Assembly: GCA_003695085.1 (NCBI GenBank)
Contig: RFIV01000360.1
Location: 1 to 6,583 of the forward strand
DNA length: 6,583 nt
Reading direction: 5' to 3'
Origin: Gammaproteobacteria bacterium
Lineage (GTDB): Bacteria; Pseudomonadota; Gammaproteobacteria; Pseudomonadales; Oleiphilaceae
Shown: positions 1 to 5,782 of the stretch, piece after piece
How positions within the stretch are numbered: the first letter of the stretch is position 1
How the letters are laid out: the number at the start of each line of letters is the position of its first letter
The notes under the pieces: model-generated
Told to the model about the DNA's origin: nothing
The model's database searches: none
The model's input: the letters and a program-made list of their open reading frames with translations, nothing else
Made by a program: the position numbers and the translations under genes

Positions 1-1457
1 CGCTTCGCGTCATTGCGCTCGGCTTCAAGACGATTCAGGTATTCGTCGGTAATGTCGCCCGTGACGTAATGTCCGTCAAAGACCGAACAGTCGAACTGGC
101 TGATGTCCCGGTTGCCCTCACGGGCACAGGCAATCAGATCGTCCAGATCCTGGTAAACCAGCCAGTCAGCCCCGATCTGCTGCTCCACTTCCTTTTCGGT
201 GCGACCATGGGCAATCAGCTCCGACGCAGCCGGCATGTCGATACCATACACATTGGGATACCTTACGGCAGGTGCAGCCGAGGCGAAATAGACCTTTTTG
301 GCACCTGCATCCCGCGCCATCTGAATGATTTCCTGACACGTGGTGCCGCGCACGATGGAATCATCCACCAGCATGACGTTCTTGCCACGGAACTCGAGTT
401 CAATGGCATTGAGCTTCTGTCGCACCGATTTCTTGCGCAGGCTCTGACCGGGCATGATAAACGTCCGGCCAATGTAACGGTTCTTGATGAATCCTTCCCG
501 ATATTTGACCCCCAGGTTCATCGCCATCTGCATGGCAGACGTTCGGCTGGTGTCCGGGATAGGCATGATCACGTCAATGTCATGATCCGGCCTCACGCGC
601 CGTATTTTTTCCGCCAGTTTTTCCCCCATCTTGAGGCGTGCCTTGTAGACGGATATACCGTCAAGCATGCTGTCGGGCCGGGCGAAATACACCAGTTCGA
701 AGATGCAGGGATTGAGTTGCGGGTTATCGGCACACTGCTGTGTGTGAAGTGTGCCATCGGATTCAACGTAAATGGCCTCGCCAGGCGCCACATCCCGGAC
801 AAGCTCATAACCCAGTGCAGACAGCGCAACGCTTTCAGAGGCGACCATGTAGGCAGTTCCGTCCTCCGTTTCCCGCTTGCCAAAGCACAGGGGACGAATC
901 CCATGGGGGTCACGAAAAGCCACCAGCCCATAGCCGGTAATCAAGGCCACGGCGGCGTACCCCCCTCGTACCCGGCGATGGACCTGAGCAACTGCAGTAA
1001 ACACATCATCGGCGCGCGGGGTCAGCTTGCCCAGATTCTGCAGCTCGTGGGCAAAAACGTTCAGCAGGACTTCGGAATCGGAGTTGGTGTTGATATGACG
1101 CAGGTCGGTGCGGAACAGGTCGCGCTTGAGTTCATCCGTATTGGTCAGGTTTCCGTTATGCGCCAGTGTAATGCCATAAGGCGAGTTGACGTAGAAAGGC
1201 TGGGCCTCCGCGGAACTTGAACTTCCCGCTGTCGGGTAGCGGACGTGGCCGATACCCACATTGCCTTTCAGTCTCAGCATGTGCCGCGTGCGAAACACGT
1301 CGCGCACCAACCCGTTGTTCTTTCTGAGAAAGAAACGGTCGTTTTCGAAGGTCACCATCCCGGCTGCGTCCTGCCCCCGGTGCTGAAGTACGGTCAAGGC
1401 GTCAAACAGCTCCTGATTGACATGATGACGAGCCACAATACCTACGATACCACACAT
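1..1457 (-). CDS. purF: Amidophosphoribosyltransferase (glutamine PRPP amidotransferase), 3' end cut by window
   Basis: This enzyme catalyses the first committed step of de novo purine synthesis in the cytoplasm: PRPP plus glutamine gives 5-phosphoribosylamine. I translated the frame by hand; 485 codons are open from ATG at 1457-1455 to the window edge. It begins MCGIVGI, so after Met removal Cys2 is the N-terminal nucleophile, with no propeptide (E. coli type rather than the Bacillus iron-sulfur type). The glutaminase half carries GHVRYPTAG (about 70-78), HNGNL (100-104) and NTNSDSE (123-129). The phosphoribosyltransferase half has the PRPP loop VMLVDDSIVRGTT (361-373) with the Asp365-Asp366 pair. 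The last residues seen align with the E. coli protein (505 aa) about 20 residues before its end, so only the tail is missing. A GGAG ribosome site lies 11 bases upstream. It follows cvpA by 35 bases, as in the E. coli cvpA-purF operon. The frame is intact. Confidence 0.97.
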   Translation of the reverse strand, partial: MCGIVGIVARHHVNQELFDALTVLQHRGQDAAGMVTFENDRFFLRKNNGLVRDVFRTRHMLRLKGNVGIGHVRYPTAGSSSSAEAQPFYVNSPYGITLAHNGNLTNTDELKRDLFRTDLRHINTNSDSEVLLNVFAHELQNLGKLTPRADDVFTAVAQVHRRVRGGYAAVALITGYGLVAFRDPHGIRPLCFGKRETEDGTAYMVASESVALSALGYELVRDVAPGEAIYVESDGTLHTQQCADNPQLNPCIFELVYFARPDSMLDGISVYKARLKMGEKLAEKIRRVRPDHDIDVIMPIPDTSRTSAMQMAMNLGVKYREGFIKNRYIGRTFIMPGQSLRKKSVRQKLNAIELEFRGKNVMLVDDSIVRGTTCQEIIQMARDAGAKKVYFASAAPAVRYPNVYGIDMPAASELIAHGRTEKEVEQQIGADWLVYQDLDDLIACAREGNRDISQFDCSVFDGHYVTGDITDEYLNRLEAERNDAK

Positions 1458-1468
1458 GCTGTTTAATT

Positions 1469-1472
1469 CTCC
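1469..1472 (-). promoter_or_regulatory. Ribosome binding site of purF
   Basis: GGAG (within CCGGAGA on the minus strand) lies 11 bases before the purF ATG. The spacing is slightly long but workable. It supports the ATG at 1457, which is independently fixed because Cys must directly follow the initiator Met in PurF. Confidence 0.6.
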
Positions 1473-1492
1473 GGCGGGGTCTTGGGACGGGT

Positions 1493-1984
1493 TTACATTA
1501 TTGTACTGACGCTGTCGCCTAACAGGTTTCGCGACCACGCTTCAATTTTAGCAAAATGCGGGATGAGCAGGGAGTCATTCCACCACGGGTCTTCAGTCAC
1601 CGGGGTCAGCCTCAGCAATGCGATGGCCACGACCACCAACACCACCCCCCTGACCGCTCCGAAAACCATCCCCAGCACCCGGTCGGTTCCCGAAATGCCA
1701 GACAGTTTCACGATCGCGCTGATCAGATGGTTGAGCATCGCCCCCAGTATGAGTGTCGCGACAAAGAGGATAACGAATGCGGCTATGTATCGCACACTGG
1801 GTGTTGAAATGGCGTTTTCCAGCAAAACGGCCAGCTTGGTATAGAACAGCCTGGCCACGATGAAAGCAGCCACCCACGACAGCAGGCTCAGCGCCTCCTT
1901 GACAAATCCCCGAATGAGACTGACGACGGTAGACAGTGCAATCACACCGAGAATAACCCAATCGACCCAAACCACGTTCGACAT
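1493..1984 (-). CDS. cvpA: CvpA family inner-membrane protein
   Basis: This is a small integral membrane protein of the CvpA (colicin V production) family. The family is known from colicin V export in E. coli and has been linked to envelope stress tolerance; its molecular activity is unsettled. With the start at ATG 1984 it has 163 residues, against about 162 in E. coli. Four hydrophobic segments are visible, near 5-23, 31-48, 66-86 and 105-124. Family-typical features are RGFVKE (25-30) and the DRVLGMVFGAVRG stretch (101-113). The C-terminal part after about 128 is polar, with a WW pair. An in-frame ATG lies 8 codons upstream (2008), but it falls inside a -10-like element. The strong AGGAGG 5 bases before ATG 1984 decides for the shorter form. 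It sits directly upstream of purF, the conserved gammaproteobacterial pairing. Confidence 0.93.
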   Translation of the reverse strand: MSNVVWVDWVILGVIALSTVVSLIRGFVKEALSLLSWVAAFIVARLFYTKLAVLLENAISTPSVRYIAAFVILFVATLILGAMLNHLISAIVKLSGISGTDRVLGMVFGAVRGVVLVVVAIALLRLTPVTEDPWWNDSLLIPHFAKIEAWSRNLLGDSVSTIM

Positions 1985-1989
1985 GCTCC

Positions 1990-1995
1990 CCTCCT
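1990..1995 (-). promoter_or_regulatory. Strong ribosome binding site of cvpA
   Basis: A perfect AGGAGG sits 5 bases before the ATG at 1984-1982. It selects this start over the in-frame ATG at 2008-2006, whose product would be 8 residues longer and for which this site would lie inside the coding sequence. Confidence 0.8.
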
Positions 1996-2006
1996 CAAGT
2001 GCGCGC

Positions 2007-2036
2007 ATTCTATCAGATGGCAGCCAGAAACGTCAG
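2007..2036 (-). promoter_or_regulatory. Candidate sigma70-type promoter for cvpA-purF
   Basis: Read on the minus strand, CTGACG (2036-2031, 4 of 6 matches to TTGACA) is followed after 18 bases by TAGAAT (2012-2007, 5 of 6 matches to TATAAT). The predicted start of transcription falls just upstream of the cvpA ribosome site. It lies in the 57-base gap between dedD and cvpA, where the E. coli cvpA-purF operon also has its own promoter. No convincing PurR operator is visible around it. The call rests on two short matches only. Confidence 0.38.
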
Positions 2037-2041
2037 CCGCA

Positions 2042-2728
2042 TCATGATCCGCTTCTGATCACCCGAGATTGCGTCCGGTAGGTCTTGTCGATACGGCGTG
2101 CCAGTGCCTGCGCCTCCTCCCGAGTGCGCACGGGACCTGCCCACACACGCAGCCAGGTGCCCTTGTTGCGGGTCACCAGGGGTTCTGTATAAGCCTTGAT
2201 ACCCTGAGCCCGAAGCTGATCTCTCAGGCGAATGGCATTGTCGTGCTTGCTGAACGCGCCGACCTTGACTTTCCAGAACGCCTGATCCTGAGCCGCCGTC
2301 TGGGCACGGGTATCCTTCTTCACGTCCGTGTCGGAGCTGGCCGCCTCGCTGCCGGACGTGCCGGCTACCTGACTCCCGGCCGGGCTAGTTTCCTCAGGCT
2401 TCTGTGCCTCGAGCATGGCAGTCGGGACGGATTCAACCGCGCCAGCTGCCTTCTCCGCCGCCTCGTTGCTGGCCGGTTCAGACTCCCGGGGCCAGGAGTC
2501 GGTTTCATCGACTATCGCAGGCGGCTCCTGTCCCTGATCGGGTGCCGCAGGCAGGACCGGAGGCTTGAGTTCGGTAACCTGATACCCCGGCACGTCCGGC
2601 TCCGGGGGAATGGTGACGGTTTGCTGTATGCGCTCCGGATGCGGCGCGTTGAACAGCATGGGTACAAAAATGATGGCCAGCGAAACAAGAACGATGGCTC
2701 CCAGTACACGTTGTTTCAGGCTGTCCAC
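2042..2728 (-). CDS. dedD: DedD-like SPOR-domain cell division protein
   Basis: This is probably a division-site protein: SPOR domains bind denuded glycan strands of septal peptidoglycan, and E. coli DedD helps septal constriction. The product has 228 residues (E. coli about 220). Order of parts: a short cytoplasmic start (MDSLKQR), one membrane segment (about 8-26), and a low-complexity Pro/Ala/Glu/Ser-rich periplasmic linker (about 35-148). Last comes the C-terminal SPOR domain (about 150-224), with WKVKVGAFS (152-160) and WLRVWAGPV (192-200) marking its two repeats. I chose GTG at 2728 because AAGGAG lies 6 bases before it and the membrane segment then begins near residue 8. An ATG 40 codons further upstream would add a tail without family character that overlaps folC. 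The position between folC and cvpA is the usual one for dedD. Confidence 0.92.
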   Translation of the reverse strand: MDSLKQRVLGAIVLVSLAIIFVPMLFNAPHPERIQQTVTIPPEPDVPGYQVTELKPPVLPAAPDQGQEPPAIVDETDSWPRESEPASNEAAEKAAGAVESVPTAMLEAQKPEETSPAGSQVAGTSGSEAASSDTDVKKDTRAQTAAQDQAFWKVKVGAFSKHDNAIRLRDQLRAQGIKAYTEPLVTRNKGTWLRVWAGPVRTREEAQALARRIDKTYRTQSRVIRSGS

Positions 2729-2734
2729 TCTGGT

Positions 2735-2740
2735 CTCCTT
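2735..2740 (-). promoter_or_regulatory. Ribosome binding site fixing the GTG start of dedD
   Basis: AAGGAG on the minus strand ends 6 bases before GTG 2728-2726. No other start codon near the membrane segment has comparable support, so this site decides the dedD start. Confidence 0.75.
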
Positions 2741-2755
2741 GAAGCTCGGACAGGC

Positions 2756-2784
2756 AGTGTAAGCACCCGCCGCCGAGGGTTCAA
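2756..2784 (-). promoter_or_regulatory. Weak candidate sigma70-type promoter for dedD
   Basis: On the minus strand TTGAAC (2784-2779, 4 of 6 matches) and TACACT (2761-2756, 4 of 6 matches) are separated by exactly 17 bases. The -35 element overlaps the folC stop codon. The gap between folC and dedD (52 bases) is otherwise empty. Matches this weak occur often by chance, so this is only a candidate internal promoter. Confidence 0.22.
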
Positions 2785-4046
2785 CCCTGCAGTGCCTCCA
2801 GCGCTTCTGCCACGGTATAGAAGGAACCGAAGACCAGAACGCGGTCATTCGGGGCGGCTTGCTGCCTCACCTGCGCGAGTGCCTCTCTTATCGAGGCCAT
2901 CACAACCGGCACATGCCCGGCCTGTCTGACGGCGCCGGCAAGACGATCTGCAGGCGCTGCGCGATCGGCCTTGACTGGCGCAATCCACCAGTCCTGAATG
3001 CTGCCGGACAGCGTCTGAACCACCTCTTCAATCGCCTTGTCCGCCAGGGCACTGTAAACCGCCCAGGTCCGCCCTGTACAGGAATTTCGGTTCAGCCAAC
3101 CCGCCAGATAGCGAGCAGCCTGTGGATTGTGCCCCACATCCACAATAATTTCCGGCGACTCGCCAATTCTCTGCACCCGGCCACTCAGTCCCAGCGCCTC
3201 CCAAGGGCTAACCTGATCCTGCTGCGGCAGCAGTCCCAGAAGCTGAGCCACCTGCAGGGCAGCGGATACGTTTTCAGGGGGCAACGGACATTGATCGAAC
3301 CCCGGCAAGGTACGCTGAAGATCGACGCCCCCTTGCGAGACTGTACTGCCGAGCCATCGGGCCGCCCCCGAAACAGATTCAATGCGGTGATCCCGGTCCC
3401 ACAACCACACCGGGCACTCCAATTCCCGTGCTGCCTGAAGCACACTTTCCGGTACAACCGGATCCGACGAAATCAATGGGATACCCGGGCGCAGTATGCC
3501 AGCCTTTTCACGCCCGATGGCCTCCCGGTCTTCACCCAGCCAATCCGTGTGATCCAGGTCTACGGGTGTAATGACCGCCACGTCCGGATCCACGATATTC
3601 ACGGCATCCAGCCTGCCACCCAGCCCCACTTCGAGCAAGGCCAGGTCCGGACGTGCCTGACGAATCAGCCAGAGTGCGGCCAGCGTCGTGAACTCGAAAT
3701 AGGTCAGCGGCGTGCCCTGCCGCGCTCCCTCAACCTGTTTAAAGGCTTCTGCCCATTCGGATTCCTGACTTTCCGCGCCGTTGATACGCAAGCGCTCGGT
3801 AAACCGAAGCAGGTGTGGGGAGGTATAGGCCATGACCGACTTGCCCGCATCGATGGCCAGGCGCTCAATCATGGCCAGCGTCGAGCCCTTGCCGTTCGTC
3901 CCTGCAAGCGTGACAACCTTGCCGGCCAGCCATTCCTTGCCCAACAGACGATCGGCCACCACGTGCATCCGGTCCAACCCCAGTTCTATTTCACTCGGAT
4001 GCAGGGCGCTGATGCGCTCCAGCCACTCAGGCAGACGGCTCGGCAC
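2781..4046 (-). CDS. folC: Bifunctional dihydrofolate synthase / folylpolyglutamate synthase
   Basis: This cytoplasmic ATP-dependent ligase of the Mur ligase superfamily joins glutamate to dihydropteroate and then extends the gamma-glutamate chain of folates. It has 421 residues against 422 in E. coli. Visible motifs: P-loop GTNGKGST (49-56); SPHL (76-79); YFEFTTLAAL (116-125); LEVGLGGRLDAVN (138-150); DHTDWLG (165-171). REKAGI (179-184) follows, with Lys181 at the position of the carbamylated active-site lysine. The C-terminal domain has DVGHNPQAA (303-311) and GSFYTVAE (407-414). The start is GTG at 4046, 20 bases inside accD, preceded at 11 bases by GGGGGA. The next in-frame ATG (codon 27) would cut into the conserved N-terminal region. 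The overlap suggests translational coupling to accD. I assume both activities are present, from whole-protein similarity to E. coli FolC. Confidence 0.96.
   Translation of the reverse strand: MPSRLPEWLERISALHPSEIELGLDRMHVVADRLLGKEWLAGKVVTLAGTNGKGSTLAMIERLAIDAGKSVMAYTSPHLLRFTERLRINGAESQESEWAEAFKQVEGARQGTPLTYFEFTTLAALWLIRQARPDLALLEVGLGGRLDAVNIVDPDVAVITPVDLDHTDWLGEDREAIGREKAGILRPGIPLISSDPVVPESVLQAARELECPVWLWDRDHRIESVSGAARWLGSTVSQGGVDLQRTLPGFDQCPLPPENVSAALQVAQLLGLLPQQDQVSPWEALGLSGRVQRIGESPEIIVDVGHNPQAARYLAGWLNRNSCTGRTWAVYSALADKAIEEVVQTLSGSIQDWWIAPVKADRAAPADRLAGAVRQAGHVPVVMASIREALAQVRQQAAPNDRVLVFGSFYTVAEALEALQG
4027..4046 (-). other. 20-base accD/folC coding overlap
   Basis: The accD stop TGA (4029-4027) lies 17 bases downstream of the folC GTG start (4046-4044), in a different frame. 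The folC ribosome site candidate GGGGGA (4063-4058) is inside accD. A folC start downstream of the accD stop would lose conserved residues, so the overlap is likely real. Confidence 0.75.
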
Positions 4047-4959
4047 TGTTTTCAGAATCCCCCGGTAATTCCGGTTCTTCCTGGTAACCCGACTGCCCTT
4101 TTGGGGGCAATCCCATCAGCTTGGCAAGCAACGAGGCAGTACGCGTGCGCATCTGAGCCCGCGGAATGATCATGTCCAGTGCACCGTGCTCGAGCAGAAA
4201 CTCCGAGCGCTGAAAGCCCTCGGGCAGCTTTTCCCGCACGGTCTGCTCGATTACCCTCGGGCCGGCGAAGCCGATAAGTGCACGGGGTTCAGCCACATTC
4301 AGATCGCCCAGCATGGCCAGGCTGGCCGAGACGCCCCCAAAAACAGGGTCCGTCATGTAGGAGATATAGGGCAGCCCTTCCGCCTTGAGCCGCTCCAGGG
4401 CAGCGGACGTCTTGGCCATTTGCATGAGGGAAATCAGCGCCTCCTGCATACGTGCCCCCCCGCTGGCAGAGAAGCACACCAGTCCGCAGCGGGCTTCGAT
4501 CGCAGCATTGACTGCGCGCACGAATTTTTCGCCCACCACAGCCCCCATGGAACCGCCCATGAAATTGAATTCGAAAGCACAGGCTACAACGGGCAAGCCC
4601 TCGACCTTGCCTTTCATCACCACCAGGGCGTCCTTTTCACCTGTCGCCTTCTGGGCTGCGGCCAGCCGATCCTTGTAGCGTTTGGTGTCGCGAAACTTCA
4701 GACGATCGGACGGCTCGAGATCTGCAGCGATCTCCAGGCGTCCTTCACTGTCCAGAAACATGTCCAGCCGACGCCGTGCCGAGACGCGCATGTGATGATG
4801 GCACTTGGGACATACATCAAGGTTGCGTTCCAGCTCGGGCCGGTAGAGTACCGCGGCACACTTCGGGCACTTTTTCCAAAGGCCTTCAGGCACATTGGCT
4901 TTTGCCCGACTTTCAGCCCGGCGCATGCCCGGGATGATCTTTTCCAACCAGTTGCTCAT
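4027..4959 (-). CDS. accD: Acetyl-CoA carboxylase carboxyltransferase subunit beta
   Basis: AccD pairs with AccA to form the carboxyltransferase that moves CO2 from biotin on AccB to acetyl-CoA, giving malonyl-CoA for fatty acid synthesis. The product has 310 residues (E. coli 304). The N-terminal zinc ribbon has Cys31-x2-Cys34 and Cys50-x2-Cys53. The crotonase-like core shows GGSMGAVVGEK (135-145), SASGGARMQE (164-173), TDPVFGGVSAS (203-213) and GFAGPRVIEQT (230-240). These glycine-rich turns form the oxyanion and CoA sites in the family. From about 285 the tail is acidic and low in conservation, and its last codons overlap folC. The ATG overlaps the trpA stop (ATGA), with AAGGTG 4 bases upstream. 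In E. coli the zinc domain also binds accA and accD mRNA and represses translation; whether this holds here is unknown. Confidence 0.97.
   Translation of the reverse strand: MSNWLEKIIPGMRRAESRAKANVPEGLWKKCPKCAAVLYRPELERNLDVCPKCHHHMRVSARRRLDMFLDSEGRLEIAADLEPSDRLKFRDTKRYKDRLAAAQKATGEKDALVVMKGKVEGLPVVACAFEFNFMGGSMGAVVGEKFVRAVNAAIEARCGLVCFSASGGARMQEALISLMQMAKTSAALERLKAEGLPYISYMTDPVFGGVSASLAMLGDLNVAEPRALIGFAGPRVIEQTVREKLPEGFQRSEFLLEHGALDMIIPRAQMRTRTASLLAKLMGLPPKGQSGYQEEPELPGDSENSAEPSA
4956..4959 (-). other. ATGA stop-start overlap coupling trpA and accD
   Basis: The accD start codon (4959-4957) shares bases with the trpA stop codon TGA (4958-4956). A ribosome site AAGGTG (4969-4964) lies inside the last trpA codons. 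This arrangement normally means translational coupling between the two genes. Confidence 0.85.
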
Positions 4960-5780
4960 GAATCACCTTGTTCGGAGGCAGAGTCCACACCCCGGCGCAA
5001 AGCCTGCATCAACTCGATCAATGCCGCCCTGGCTTTTTCGGGGTGATCCTGATACTCCGCTATTCTAGAGACCAGCGCGCTACCGACAATTACACCATCG
5101 GCTACGCGGGCCACAGCACTGGCAGATGCTTCATCCCGTATACCAAACCCGACACACAACGGCAGGTCTGCATACGCACGAATAAGCTCCAGCTGACGCG
5201 CCACGTCCTCTGCATCCAGCTCCGCAGAGCCCGTCACACCCTTGAGCGACACATAGTAAAGATACCCGTGCCCATAACGGGCGGCAGCAGCGACCCGATC
5301 ATCCTGGGTGGTCGGTGCAATGAGAAAGACAGGGTCTATCTGCGCTGTCCTGAGCTGTGCCGCGATGTCTTCGGCCTCTTCGGGCGGCAGGTCGACCAGC
5401 AGGCACCCGTCTACGCCTGACTCTTTTGCCCGCTTGATAAAGGTCTCATACCCCAGGGCTTCAACCGGGTTGAGATACCCCATCAGGATGACTGGCGTGT
5501 GGTTATTGGTCTGGCGAAAATGCTCAACCATGTCAAGTACCCGGCGCAGTGACGTGCCGTGGGACAAAGCGCGCTCACACGCGAGCTGGATGACCGGCCC
5601 GTCTGCCATCGGGTCGGAGAACGGCACGCCCAGCTCGATCATGTCTGCTCCGGACTCCACCAGCGCATGCATGAAGTCGACAGTGTGATCAGGATGCGGG
5701 TCGCCCGCAGTGATGTAGGGTATCAGCGCCTTTCGGCCTTCTGATCGCAGTGCTTCAAACGTTGCCTGAATACGGCTCAT
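4956..5780 (-). CDS. trpA: Tryptophan synthase alpha subunit
   Basis: The alpha subunit cleaves indole-3-glycerol phosphate to indole and glyceraldehyde 3-phosphate, and passes indole through a tunnel to the beta subunit in an alpha2-beta2 complex. It has 274 residues (E. coli 268) with a TIM-barrel pattern. The catalytic pair Glu49 (in MIELGVPFSDP) and Asp60 (in MADGP) is present at the E. coli positions. Tyr175/176 lies in YLYYVSLKGVTG (173-184). The phosphate-binding turns GFGIRD (211-216) and VGSAL (232-236) are also present. The loop after GVTG is shorter than in E. coli, a form common in non-enteric proteobacteria. ATG 5780 is preceded at 9 bases by GGAGGT and lies 2 bases after the trpB stop. 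The stop overlaps the accD start. Confidence 0.97.
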   Translation of the reverse strand: MSRIQATFEALRSEGRKALIPYITAGDPHPDHTVDFMHALVESGADMIELGVPFSDPMADGPVIQLACERALSHGTSLRRVLDMVEHFRQTNNHTPVILMGYLNPVEALGYETFIKRAKESGVDGCLLVDLPPEEAEDIAAQLRTAQIDPVFLIAPTTQDDRVAAAARYGHGYLYYVSLKGVTGSAELDAEDVARQLELIRAYADLPLCVGFGIRDEASASAVARVADGVIVGSALVSRIAEYQDHPEKARAALIELMQALRRGVDSASEQGDS

Positions 5781-5782
5781 GA

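Noticed and set aside
69..1220. 383-codon plus-strand open frame
   Set aside because: It is the exact-register antisense of purF, which shows full-length PurF motifs on the minus strand. The product shows no recognisable motif.
1500..1505. TACAAT -10-like hexamer just before the cvpA stop, as a possible purF promoter
   Set aside because: No acceptable -35 hexamer lies 15-19 bases upstream, and there is no extended -10 TGn.
1985..2008. cvpA starting at the ATG at 2008
   Set aside because: It lacks its own ribosome site and lies within a -10-like element, while ATG 1984 has a perfect AGGAGG at 5 bases and gives the family length.
2776..2788. Inverted repeat at the folC stop as a terminator
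   Set aside because: At most a few paired bases with no following T run on the minus strand; too weak for an intrinsic terminator.
2069..2929. 286-codon plus-strand open frame
   Set aside because: It is antisense to dedD and the folC end. The Arg/Gly/Leu-rich product mirrors the Ala/Pro/Ser-rich linker codons of dedD.
2859..4169. 436-codon plus-strand open frame
   Set aside because: It lies opposite folC and the accD end. The long open frame follows from the absence of TTA, CTA and TCA in folC; the product is composition-driven with no recognisable domain.
4186..5046. 286-codon plus-strand open frame
   Set aside because: It is antisense to accD in the same codon register and runs on across the trpA end; no recognisable motif.
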